Origin: Clostridiaceae bacterium
Lineage (GTDB): Bacteria; Bacillota; Clostridia; Peptostreptococcales; Tindalliaceae
Direction of reading: 5' to 3'
Assembly: GCA_011390155.1 (NCBI GenBank)
Contig: JAABSW010000001.1
Span: 246,953 to 310,952 of the forward strand
DNA length: 64,000 nt
Shown: positions 6,829-15,331 of the stretch, in pieces
Position numbering within the stretch: the first letter of the stretch is position 1
Layout of the letters: each line of letters starts with the position of its first letter
Notes under the pieces: model-generated
What the model saw: only the letters and a program-made list of their open reading frames with translations
Databases searched by the model: none
Told to the model about the DNA's origin: nothing
Made by a program: the position numbers and the translations under genes

Positions 6829-8311
6829 TATTCATATGCCTGTGTATCTCCTCGTGGTGTTACTTGGAACTGCACTGGTGATTCCCTTGATGGCTAAAAT
6901 GACCAACAGGATTGTTAACATCTTTTTGACCTATGCCATTATGATTGCTGCAATACTGAGTGTCTTTACCCTGGTCAACGTACTTTTAAACGGGGCCTTT
7001 ACATATCATTTTGGGTTATGGCATCCTAGTTATGGCATAGAGTTTGTCGTGGATGAGTTTTCCGCAGCGATGACAGTCCTGGTTACTGTTATGTCAGCCC
7101 TTGTCATTATTTATTCATTTAAAGACGTAGAGCATGAACTTGAGGGTCATGTGATACCAGGATATTATACACTTATCTTTTTAATGCTTTTTTCCATGGT
7201 TGGAATGACACTGACTAATGATTTGTTTAACATGTATGTGTTCATGGAAATTTTGTCGTTAACTTCCTGTGGGATAGTTTCCATTAAACGTAAAAGAGAA
7301 AATTTAATGGCTAGTTTAAAATATTTGATGTTGGGAGCCATTGGTTCTATTTCAATTCTTTTGGGAATTGCCTTTCTGTATATGGTAACCGGGTCGCTTA
7401 ACATGACTATTAGTTATGACTTGATTCAGAATGCATGGAGTATTTATCCTCGTAACATTCTTGTTGCATTAGGATTCATATTGACTGGTTTCGGCATCAA
7501 GGCAGCTGTATTTCCCTTACATACCTGGCTGCCGGATGCACATTCAACGGCTCCGACCCCATCAAGTGCCCTGCTATCAGGATTAGTTGTAAAGATATAT
7601 ATTTTTGGAGCGATCAAAATACTATTCCGAGTCATAGGGATAAACATCATTAGTGAAGTTGGTATACCACTTTTTATTACATATTTCGCCATCATTGGCA
7701 TGATCATGGGTTCGGTCTTTGCCATTGGTCAGAAAGACATAAAGCGTATATTGGCCTACTCCAGTGTTGCTCAAATAGGCTATATCATTCTGGGAATTGG
7801 GTTAGCCACTGAAAGTGGGTTGTCTGTTTCTCTGTTTCATGTTGTAACCCATGCACTGATGAAGTCGGCACTCTTTTTAAGCGCAGGTGCTGTGATATAT
7901 CAAACTGGTAAAAGAAATGTCAACGAACTAAACGGTATAGGGTATCAAATGCCGGTCACCATGACAGTTTTTTCAGTTGGAGCTCTGGGGATGATTGGCA
8001 TTCCTGGAATCAATGGGTTTATGAGTAAATGGTATTTAAGCTTTGCGGTGTTAGAAGCAGGCAGACCACTGATATTACTGGTAATTCTCCTTAGTAGTTT
8101 TTTAAATGCGATCTATTACCTGCCAATTATTATTAATGCTTTTTTACGCGAGAGTAAAGATAGAGAAAATATATTGGAAAGAGACCAGGTTCCCAAATCA
8201 ATGCTGATTCCCATGGGAATCATCGCTGGTCTATGTATTTTGTTTGGATTTTTCCCTCAGTTAATTATGGGTGTTATCGAAAGAGCAGTGCTCACCTTTT
8301 TTAACATTTAG
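6821..8311 (+). CDS. mrpD: Mrp antiporter subunit MrpD (NuoN/NuoM-like)
   Basis: The 496-residue protein of the proton-conducting membrane transporter family has about 14 helices. Key residues are the Glu of helix 5 in MYVFMEILSLTSCG, the lysine of GFGIKAAVFPLHTWLPDAHS followed by APTPSSALLSG, and the RILAYSSVAQIGYI helix. These mark the ion channel of antiporter-like subunits. The start is ATG at 6821; a GTG at 6809 lies inside the AAGGAG site. It is the last gene in MbhA-H order. Two larger relatives follow directly. Confidence 0.92.
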   Translation: MSNIHMPVYLLVVLLGTALVIPLMAKMTNRIVNIFLTYAIMIAAILSVFTLVNVLLNGAFTYHFGLWHPSYGIEFVVDEFSAAMTVLVTVMSALVIIYSFKDVEHELEGHVIPGYYTLIFLMLFSMVGMTLTNDLFNMYVFMEILSLTSCGIVSIKRKRENLMASLKYLMLGAIGSISILLGIAFLYMVTGSLNMTISYDLIQNAWSIYPRNILVALGFILTGFGIKAAVFPLHTWLPDAHSTAPTPSSALLSGLVVKIYIFGAIKILFRVIGINIISEVGIPLFITYFAIIGMIMGSVFAIGQKDIKRILAYSSVAQIGYIILGIGLATESGLSVSLFHVVTHALMKSALFLSAGAVIYQTGKRNVNELNGIGYQMPVTMTVFSVGALGMIGIPGINGFMSKWYLSFAVLEAGRPLILLVILLSSFLNAIYYLPIIINAFLRESKDRENILERDQVPKSMLIPMGIIAGLCILFGFFPQLIMGVIERAVLTFFNI

Positions 8312-8335
8312 ATTATCGTAATGGAGGCGTAGTTG

Positions 8336-10414
8336 ATGGTGCCAAGTGGTTCAAAGGAAGACAGGAATAAAACAGGCAAACAAGGAAAACCACTTAATAA
8401 GTGGTACTATAGAGTGCTTAATTATTTCTGCATTAGCTGCATTATTATGTTTATTATTACATTACTCCTGGTAGGAGCCTTTGTTGCTGTGGTTATAGGC
8501 AGAACGTCAGATGGTGCAAATGGTAACATCGGAGGATCCTTAACAGTGCTGTATAACTTATTGGATCCTTTGACCAACTACGCATACCTTCCATTATTGG
8601 CAGTTTTTGTTCCGCTCATTGGTGGACCGCTGGAAGCCTTTATTGGCAAACGTAATGAAGGTTTGCGGGATTTTACGGTGGTGTTTAGTACTTTCGGAAC
8701 TTTTATCATTATACTTGCCATGTTTCCTCAAGTGGCTGACGGTGGAATAACGAATTCCATTCCTGGTGTGTTTGGATATGGGCTTCATTTTAAGGTTGAT
8801 ATGCTTAGTTACATAATGGTCAGTACAGCAGGCGTTTTATGGTTAATGGTAAGCATATATGCCCATGAATACATGGGCATGGAACATCACAGAGATCGCT
8901 TTTATCTGTTTATGTCCATTACATTTGGTGGCGTTTTGGGAACCGTCATGGCTTCTGATATATTGACCATGTTTCTTTTTTTCGAATTAATGACATTTAG
9001 CTCATATTTGTTGGTGGCACATAATCAATCCCCTGATTCAATTCTCGCAGGCAACAACTACATTTACATGGGAGTGGGAGGGGGACTAGCAGTACTGGTA
9101 GGTATGATACTGCTTTTATTTAATACAAATCATTTAGATTTTGTATTTCTTGCCACTGAACTCAGTGAGTTGGGATGGATGCAATACCTGATATCTGGCC
9201 TTTTTATCATTGGGTTTGGAATAAAAGCTGGTATGTTGCCGTTGCATATCTGGCTTCCAAAAGCACATCCTGTGGCGCCTACACCTGCCAGTGCATTATT
9301 GTCAGGTTTGCTTATTAAAATAGGTGCCTATGGATTGCTAAGGGTTACAACCAGTTTCTATATGCCTTCGGCTGATTTGATCTCAGGCAAAACAGATCCA
9401 TTGTGGGCATTGTCAAAAAATATGGGGATTGTCGTCATTTGGATCGGCGTTATAACCATGGCCGTTGGTGTTTTTATGGCATTACAGCAGAGTAACATGA
9501 AAAAAATGCTTGCATATCACAGCATAAGCCAGATGGGATATATCGTCATGGGGATTGGTGCAGCCTCTTATCTAGGCTATATTGGAGCCATGGGATTTGC
9601 AGGCGCCATATATCACACCATCAACCATGCCTTCTTCAAGGCTTTGCTGTTTATGGTGGTAGGTGTGATTTACGTAAAAACTCATGAGATTGACATGTAT
9701 AAATTGGGAGGTTTGTGGCGTCAGATGCCATTTACTGCCTTTGTCTGCCTGATTGCAGCACTGGGAATTACAGGTATGCCTGGCTTTAATGGTTTTGCAA
9801 GTAAATCGATCCTTCACCACGCAATTGTTGAGTCATATGAATATGGCCATCCCTCATTCCGTTATGCCGAAATAATATTCACCATTGTCAGCGGAGGCAC
9901 AGTGTGTTCCTTTATTAAATTATTTTCGTATGCATTTCTCGGTAAATGTCCAGAAAAATTCCAAAATATATCCAAAGATGGTAATGGCATGATGCAGATG
10001 GCCATGGGTGGTTTGGCGCTACTGATCATCGGTATTGGACTGGCACCTGGCTTTATCATGGATCAATTTATCATACCGGCAGCTTCGAATTTTACTTATG
10101 ATCCGTATTTTATAAAGAAATATTTAGTGGATATGAACTTTTTTAACCAGAAGGATCTGTTGGCCATGGTACCCGTGTACATATTAGGAATTGGCATATT
10201 TCTGACGGGAAAGAAATTTGACCTGTTCCATTTGCATATGCCTAGATGGATGGATTTCGAGTTCATTTTATACAAACCCATCTATAAAAATGTTATGCGA
10301 ATTTCCCAGGGAGTCACAGAGCGGTATGAAACTAGAACAAACAATGCAGATGTTTATATCTATGCAATGATTCTGGTGGCAAGTTTGTTTTTCCTGGCAG
10401 CTTATTTAAGGTGA
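8336..10414 (+). CDS. Large NuoL/MrpA-type antiporter subunit, copy 1
   Basis: The 692-residue proton-conducting transporter family protein has an additional polar N-terminus (about 25 residues) and extra membrane helix ahead of the usual core. Channel motifs are intact: FLFFELMTFSSYLLVAH with the helix-5 Glu, GFGIKAGMLPLHIWLPKAHP then APTPASALLSG, and KKMLAYHSISQMGYIVMGIG. ATG at 8336 follows TGGAGGCG; a TTG at 8333 is less likely. It lacks the MbhD and MbhE regions that MrpA normally carries at its C-terminus, which are separate genes here. It is a paralogue of the next gene over nearly the full length, including the C-terminal LFHLHMPRWM. Confidence 0.85.
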   Translation: MVPSGSKEDRNKTGKQGKPLNKWYYRVLNYFCISCIIMFIITLLLVGAFVAVVIGRTSDGANGNIGGSLTVLYNLLDPLTNYAYLPLLAVFVPLIGGPLEAFIGKRNEGLRDFTVVFSTFGTFIIILAMFPQVADGGITNSIPGVFGYGLHFKVDMLSYIMVSTAGVLWLMVSIYAHEYMGMEHHRDRFYLFMSITFGGVLGTVMASDILTMFLFFELMTFSSYLLVAHNQSPDSILAGNNYIYMGVGGGLAVLVGMILLLFNTNHLDFVFLATELSELGWMQYLISGLFIIGFGIKAGMLPLHIWLPKAHPVAPTPASALLSGLLIKIGAYGLLRVTTSFYMPSADLISGKTDPLWALSKNMGIVVIWIGVITMAVGVFMALQQSNMKKMLAYHSISQMGYIVMGIGAASYLGYIGAMGFAGAIYHTINHAFFKALLFMVVGVIYVKTHEIDMYKLGGLWRQMPFTAFVCLIAALGITGMPGFNGFASKSILHHAIVESYEYGHPSFRYAEIIFTIVSGGTVCSFIKLFSYAFLGKCPEKFQNISKDGNGMMQMAMGGLALLIIGIGLAPGFIMDQFIIPAASNFTYDPYFIKKYLVDMNFFNQKDLLAMVPVYILGIGIFLTGKKFDLFHLHMPRWMDFEFILYKPIYKNVMRISQGVTERYETRTNNADVYIYAMILVASLFFLAAYLR

Positions 10415-10437
10415 TATAAGTAAAGGTGGAGATTCCA

Positions 10438-12276
10438 ATGAGCTTGGGGAGAATATGCATACAAATAGGATTGCCATTGTTGATGGTGTTGTATTTGTTA
10501 CTGGAAATAGCCGTGCTACCTTTTTTGCATAAAGGACATCGGAAAATTCGGCGCATCGTCGTACAAGTATTTATATCACTAACCACATTATTGTTTTTGC
10601 TTTCCTTTTCTGAAATACTTGAGGAACCCATTATCTACAGCATTGGTGGGGTCTTTGACTATGGTATTTTTTTCAAAGTTGATCTGTTGAATTTTCCACT
10701 CTTGATATTATCAGGTTTATTGTGGTTGCTTATCAGTTTTTACAGCAGGGAAGATATTCATTATCTTTTTTACAGCGTTACTTTCATCGCATCTATTGGA
10801 ACCCTCCTGGCAGGAGATTTGTTAACATTCTTTTTGTTTTTTGAAATCATGACATTTGCTTCTTATGCCCTCATGGTATATCACAGGGGTAATGAACAAT
10901 TGGAAGCTGGGTTCATGTATATTTATATGGGTATCATAGGCGGGCTCATGATCTTAAGCGGTATTTTAATGCTGTCAGCCTATACTGGCACTTTCGAATG
11001 GACTAATTTGGCAGTACGGTTCAGTGAATTAGGTTTGATTAAGTATTTTATAGGGTTCTTTTTTGTTGCTGGTTTTGGTTTGAAAGCCGGAATGGTACCT
11101 TTCCACTTTTGGGTTCCTCAAATCTATGAAGGTGCTCCCATAGCAGTAGCTGCTCTCTCATCAGGTGTTCTGATAAAAATCGGTGCTTATGGAATGCTAA
11201 AAATATTTTCTGTTACCTTCTCCGTTGACACCAGTCAGGGGCTTCAATTTTATCCTCTGTTATGGAGGATATCTGAACAAATAGGTTTTTTTGTCATCTG
11301 GTTGGGCATCATTACCATGGTAGTTGGCGTTTTTATGGCATTGCAGCAAGGAAGTACAAAAAAAATGCTAGCCTATCACAGTGTTAGCCAAATGGGTTAT
11401 ATAATAATGGGGATTGGTGTTGCTGCATATTTGGGATATATTGGTCCTATGGGATTTGTTGGAAGTATCTATCATATGATTAACCACTCTTTGTTCAAAG
11501 TGGTTTTGTTCATGTCTGCCGGAGCGGTTTTATACCAAACAGGTGAGACAAACATGTATAACATGGGCGGACTGTGGAAAAAAATGCCTGTTACTGCGTT
11601 ATTAACCTTTGTAGCAATTCTTGGTATCACTGGAATGCCAGGGTTTAATGGCTATGCAAGTAAAACTATATTACATCACGCCATAGATGAAGCTTTTCAA
11701 TATGGGCATCCTTCTTTTGAGTATGCAGAATGGATCTTTACAGTAGTGAGTGCAGGAACAGTCTGCTCCTTTATTAAATTTTTCTACTTTATATTTTTGC
11801 GACGGGAACCTGATAGCTTCAAAAACGATGCAAAAGACTCGAAAAATATGGTGATAACAATGGCTGTTTTGGCTGGATTAGTCCTTTTGATTGGTGTTTT
11901 TCCCAACTGGTTACCAGATAATGTATTAATCCCCGCAGCAATGTCTTTATCCTATGACCAGAGTTTTATAGGGTATTACTTAACAGAAATGAATTTTTGG
12001 AATTACAAAGATTTATGGGGTACGGTGATTGTTTATGTATTAGGTTTCATAATGTTTGCAGCAGGTTACCGATTCCATTTATTCCATTTAACATTACCTC
12101 GATGGATGAATGCGGAAAAATTCATTTATACACCTGTAACAACTGTGTGTGAAAAATTTCCTGACTTTTGCGTGGCAAAGTACGAAAAACCCATTATATT
12201 TGGCGATACATTGATATACGCCATTATTTTGATCATCATCACGGGCTCATTGATTATTACCAGGTTTATTTTCTAA
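10438..12276 (+). CDS. Large NuoL/MrpA-type antiporter subunit, copy 2 (divergent)
   Basis: The 612-residue paralogue of the preceding gene lacks its extra N-terminal part. It keeps the helix-5 Glu (FLFFEIMTFASYALM) and the channel lysine (GFGLKAGMVPFHFW). The loop that normally reads LPxAHxxAPTP is instead VPQIYEGAPIAVAALSSG, closer to the NuoN/NdhB pattern. The helix KKMLAYHSVSQMGYIIMGIG is nearly identical to copy 1. ATG at 10438 follows AAAGGTGGAGA. It ends the antiporter run. The altered loop suggests a different ion specificity or role; that is inference. Confidence 0.85.
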   Translation: MSLGRICIQIGLPLLMVLYLLLEIAVLPFLHKGHRKIRRIVVQVFISLTTLLFLLSFSEILEEPIIYSIGGVFDYGIFFKVDLLNFPLLILSGLLWLLISFYSREDIHYLFYSVTFIASIGTLLAGDLLTFFLFFEIMTFASYALMVYHRGNEQLEAGFMYIYMGIIGGLMILSGILMLSAYTGTFEWTNLAVRFSELGLIKYFIGFFFVAGFGLKAGMVPFHFWVPQIYEGAPIAVAALSSGVLIKIGAYGMLKIFSVTFSVDTSQGLQFYPLLWRISEQIGFFVIWLGIITMVVGVFMALQQGSTKKMLAYHSVSQMGYIIMGIGVAAYLGYIGPMGFVGSIYHMINHSLFKVVLFMSAGAVLYQTGETNMYNMGGLWKKMPVTALLTFVAILGITGMPGFNGYASKTILHHAIDEAFQYGHPSFEYAEWIFTVVSAGTVCSFIKFFYFIFLRREPDSFKNDAKDSKNMVITMAVLAGLVLLIGVFPNWLPDNVLIPAAMSLSYDQSFIGYYLTEMNFWNYKDLWGTVIVYVLGFIMFAAGYRFHLFHLTLPRWMNAEKFIYTPVTTVCEKFPDFCVAKYEKPIIFGDTLIYAIILIIITGSLIITRFIF

Positions 12277-12336
12277 AGAAAGCAATTACTGCAACGTATC
12301 ATCTATTTTGAAGCCAGGTGCGAGAAGGGTGAACAT

Positions 12337-12984
12337 ATGTTTTTTAAAAAAAGACCTCAGCTTACGATTAATCCTGATGTCGTAAAATCAGCCGATTTTC
12401 CTGTATTAGTTAAAGATAATGAATGGAAGAAAATGACATCAGGTATTCGTAACAGAAAAATGAATCATTTAATGGATGAAATTAGTCGACAGCTGGTTGA
12501 TCTTGAAAAAACCAAAAGAAATCTTCAGGCATTGAAAGCAGCTAAGAAAAAGCTGACAAAGGACATTTTAGCCTCATCATATTTGATAAACGAAGGTGAT
12601 GATAATTTGGAAAAATTAAACCGCCTGGAAGCTGAGAGAGACCTGTTGCGAAAAACATCTCAGGAAATGGAAGCTGAACAAAGTAAGGTTGAAGAGATTC
12701 CTTCAAAAATCAATGAGCTAAATCTTAAATTGCTGGAAGAAACATCTAGACAGGTATACGTTGCACTCATTGAATTTGATAAAAAAAACAAAAAGATTGA
12801 AGAGAAAGTGACATATCTACGGAATGAACTTAATGGTTTAAGAGAGGAAAAAGAAATTGTGGAAAAACAATTAGAATCCTGGTATTCATTTTTGCACCAT
12901 TTAGTAGGACCCCATGAAATGGAGAAACTGGATCAACAGATTTCTTTTCAGCCTAATATAGAAACAAAGGACTTGGTGAAATAA
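12337..12984 (+). CDS. Coiled-coil hypothetical protein, 215 aa
   Basis: The soluble, highly charged protein is predicted to be largely coiled coil (about residues 45-125 and 140-190, Leu/Glu/Lys heptads), without signal peptide or membrane helix. The start follows GAAGGGTGAAC. Its stop overlaps the acpS start by one base, so it is likely cotranscribed with acpS and alr rather than functionally tied to the antiporter. I do not recognise a family; coiled coils give false similarities, so homology should be judged on the N-terminal 40 residues. Confidence 0.65.
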   Translation: MFFKKRPQLTINPDVVKSADFPVLVKDNEWKKMTSGIRNRKMNHLMDEISRQLVDLEKTKRNLQALKAAKKKLTKDILASSYLINEGDDNLEKLNRLEAERDLLRKTSQEMEAEQSKVEEIPSKINELNLKLLEETSRQVYVALIEFDKKNKKIEEKVTYLRNELNGLREEKEIVEKQLESWYSFLHHLVGPHEMEKLDQQISFQPNIETKDLVK

Positions 12985-13358
12985 TGATCATTGCAATGGG
13001 AACAGATATTGTTGAGATCAATCGTATTAAAAAGGCTGCAAAAAAAAATCCCAAATTCATTGAGCGCATCTTAACGCCCCGTGAAATGGATGTTTTGGCA
13101 ACAAAAAGTTACCGCAGTTCATCATTAGCGGCAAGTTTTGCTGCGAAAGAAGCAGTTAGTAAGTTGCTTGGAACGGGAATCGGTGAAGTATCATGGCATG
13201 AAATCGAAATACTGAATAACAGTAAAGGAGCACCTTATGTTATTTTAAGCGGAAAAGCAAAAGAAATTTCTGCACAAATGGACATTAATGAAATATTAAT
13301 CAGTATTACGCATGACAAACGAACCGCATTTGCCAATGTGATTGGCCATAAGAGATAA
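12984..13358 (+). CDS. acpS: Holo-[acyl-carrier-protein] synthase
   Basis: The 124-residue AcpS transfers 4'-phosphopantetheine from CoA to acyl carrier protein (Mg-dependent, homotrimer). The magnesium ligands are seen in GTDIVEINRI (Asp) and in the SFAAKEAVSKLLGTG motif (Glu). The length is standard. It overlaps the upstream coiled-coil gene by one base and is followed after 15 bases by alr, a neighbour pair common in Firmicutes. Confidence 0.95.
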   Translation: MIIAMGTDIVEINRIKKAAKKNPKFIERILTPREMDVLATKSYRSSSLAASFAAKEAVSKLLGTGIGEVSWHEIEILNNSKGAPYVILSGKAKEISAQMDINEILISITHDKRTAFANVIGHKR

Positions 13359-13373
13359 GGGGGAGAGTTATCA

Positions 13374-14546
13374 ATGCAACCAAAAATGATAAACCGGCCC
13401 TTATGGGCAGAAATTCATCTCGATCATCTGGAACATAATTTTAAACAAATTCGTTCACACATCAGGTCAACAACTAAGATCTGTGCTGTGATAAAGGCAA
13501 ATGGATATGGTCATGGTGCTGTCAAACTGGCACTGGAATTGGAAAAAATCGGAGTCGATCACCTGGCTGTTGCCACATTGAATGAAGCCTTGGAACTCAG
13601 AAAACATGGTTGTAAAATGCCTGTGCTGATACTGGGTTATACACCGGATGAAAAAGCTGAAATAGTCATTGATAATAATCTCAAGCAGACGATTTACACA
13701 AAAAAACAGGCAAAAGTATTTTCAAAAGTTGCACAAAAAGCAGATAAATTAGTTTCTTTGCATGTAAAAATTGATACAGGCATGTCTCGACTAGGGTTTC
13801 AAACGACGCAGGAAAGCATTGAAGAAATCGTTGAACTAACTAACTATCCAAATATCAATGTAGAAGGAATATACACTCATTATGCGACAGCCGATGAACC
13901 GGACAAAAAAGAAGCTCTATTACAATTTGAAAAGTATCGTTGGGTGGTAGATCAAATTGCATCCAAAGGATGTAATATACCCTTATTACACACTGCAAAC
14001 AGTGCGGCCATTATTGACATGCCTGAAACACATTTAGATATGGTTCGGGCAGGCATTATGATGTATGGGTTGTATCCTTCAGCAGATGTTAATCACAAAG
14101 ATATTCAACTTAAACGAGTGATGTCTCTTAAAACAAGAGTTGCTCATGTGAAGGAAATTATGCCGGGGACGGGAGTAAGCTATGGGCTTACATTTCGTGC
14201 TGCGAAGAAAATGAAAATTGCCACATTACCAGTGGGTTATGCTGATGGTTATACACGGTTGCTGGGTGGTAAGGCTGAAGTCACTGTCAATGGAAAGAAG
14301 ACGCCAGTTATTGGTCGCATTTGTATGGATCAGTGCATGATTGATGTAACTGATATAGATGTAAAACAGGGTGATGAAGTGACTTTATATGCCCTGTTGC
14401 CTGAAATGGGTGATACTGTGGATGATGTGGCAAGAAAATTAGGGACCATTAACTATGAAATAACGTGCATGGTGAGTAGACGTGTACCCAGGGTTTATTT
14501 ACGGGATGAAAAAGTAATCGATACGTGGGATCCTTTGTTGGAATAG
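13374..14546 (+). CDS. alr: Alanine racemase
   Basis: The fold-type III PLP enzyme (390 aa) interconverts L- and D-alanine for peptidoglycan. The PLP lysine is in AVIKANGYGHG (about residue 41), and the second catalytic base, Tyr, is in GVSYGLTFRA (about residue 270). GRICMDQCMIDVTD is also conserved. ATG at 13374 follows AAGGGGGAGAG. Together with acpS and the downstream ndoAI/ndoA pair it forms the Bacillus-like arrangement. It is cytosolic. Confidence 0.95.
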   Translation: MQPKMINRPLWAEIHLDHLEHNFKQIRSHIRSTTKICAVIKANGYGHGAVKLALELEKIGVDHLAVATLNEALELRKHGCKMPVLILGYTPDEKAEIVIDNNLKQTIYTKKQAKVFSKVAQKADKLVSLHVKIDTGMSRLGFQTTQESIEEIVELTNYPNINVEGIYTHYATADEPDKKEALLQFEKYRWVVDQIASKGCNIPLLHTANSAAIIDMPETHLDMVRAGIMMYGLYPSADVNHKDIQLKRVMSLKTRVAHVKEIMPGTGVSYGLTFRAAKKMKIATLPVGYADGYTRLLGGKAEVTVNGKKTPVIGRICMDQCMIDVTDIDVKQGDEVTLYALLPEMGDTVDDVARKLGTINYEITCMVSRRVPRVYLRDEKVIDTWDPLLE

Positions 14547-14576
14547 TGAATATGGATAATGAAAAGGTGTCTACAA

Positions 14577-14606
14577 TTGACAGTTAGTTTGTTCTTCAGG
14601 TATAAT
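14577..14606 (+). promoter_or_regulatory. Strong sigma-A promoter for ndoAI-ndoA
   Basis: Consensus boxes TTGACA (14577-14582) and TATAAT (14601-14606) are separated by 18 bases. It lies 33 bases before the antitoxin start, so the toxin-antitoxin pair can be transcribed independently of alr. Confidence 0.85.
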
Positions 14607-14639
14607 AGCCTCAATAATCAGGTTACATGGAGGTGGCTT

Positions 14640-14930
14640 ATGAACAGAAATGATAAAGAAGTAACCATCAAACTTCCGGAAAAGTTGGTACGCGAACTGG
14701 ATGTTTACAGTCATCTGGAGAACAAGGACATTAATCAATTCATCAAAGAAGCTGTCCAGCAAATCTTATGCGAAAGAGACAAATGCCAGCTTCATGAAAC
14801 GATGCGTGTGGGTTATGAAGAAATGGGTGCCATTAACCTGGCTCTGGCTGAACTGGGTGTCTGTATTGAACAATCTTTGTTGGAAGATTATGAAATATGC
14901 TGTCCTGAGTGGAAAGAAGAAAAATGGTAA
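14640..14930 (+). CDS. ndoAI: Antitoxin EndoAI (MazE-like, ribbon-helix-helix)
   Basis: The 96-residue protein has an N-terminal ribbon-helix-helix domain ([19 protein letters not shown]), which binds DNA and dimerises, and an acidic C-terminus ([16 protein letters not shown]) of the kind that wraps around and blocks MazF. The frame is open further upstream, but the promoter at 14577-14606 and GGAGGTGG (14629-14636) fix the start at 14640. The 3' end overlaps the toxin start by seven bases, so both are made together. It probably autorepresses the promoter just upstream. Confidence 0.85.
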   Translation: MNRNDKEVTIKLPEKLVRELDVYSHLENKDINQFIKEAVQQILCERDKCQLHETMRVGYEEMGAINLALAELGVCIEQSLLEDYEICCPEWKEEKW

Positions 14931-15271
14931 AACGTGGAGAAATTTACTACGCAGACCTGAGTCCTGCCGTTGGATCAGAGCAAGGGGGTATCAGGCCTGT
15001 TTTGATTGTACAAAATGATATTGGAAATAAATACAGCCCCACGGTGATTATTGCAGCTATTACCACTCAGATTAACAAGGCTAAACTCCCAACACATATT
15101 GAAGTGCAAGCCCCGGATTATGGGTTGATAAAAGATTCTGTCATACTGCTAGAACAGATCAGAACACTGGATAAAAAAAGATTGCAACAACGTTTAGGGC
15201 AGATAGATGATCAAAAGATGGAACAGATCAACCAAGCTTTGTTGATCAGTCTTGGATTGATAGATTTCTAA
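14924..15271 (+). CDS. ndoA: mRNA interferase EndoA (MazF-type toxin)
   Basis: The 115-residue MazF/PemK family endoribonuclease cleaves single-stranded mRNA at a short motif (UACAU in Bacillus EndoA). The family strings [20 protein letters not shown] and [12 protein letters not shown] are almost identical to Bacillus EndoA, including the catalytic Arg region and the later [11 protein letters not shown]. The GTG at 14909 is an alternative upstream start but 14924 matches the family. A terminator overlaps the stop codon. Confidence 0.93.
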   Translation: MVKRGEIYYADLSPAVGSEQGGIRPVLIVQNDIGNKYSPTVIIAAITTQINKAKLPTHIEVQAPDYGLIKDSVILLEQIRTLDKKRLQQRLGQIDDQKMEQINQALLISLGLIDF

Positions 15272-15301
15272 GGCTTAAGTGACCCTTAAGCCTTTTTTTT
15301 A
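15271..15301 (+). terminator. Intrinsic terminator of ndoAI-ndoA
   Basis: Perfect 9-bp stem AGGCTTAAG (15271-15279) with CTTAAGCCT (15285-15293), a 5-base loop, and a T8 run to 15300. Confidence 0.93.
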
Positions 15302-15331
15302 AGAGAAAATAATGCACAGAGGCGTGGTTTA

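Noticed and set aside
8336-12276. Hydrogenase 4/formate hydrogenlyase (HyfB-like) membrane arm
   Set aside because: The large subunits resemble HyfB/NuoL, but no hydrogenase or HyfI-type genes follow, and the small E-F-G-B-C subunits are Mrp/Mbh-type.
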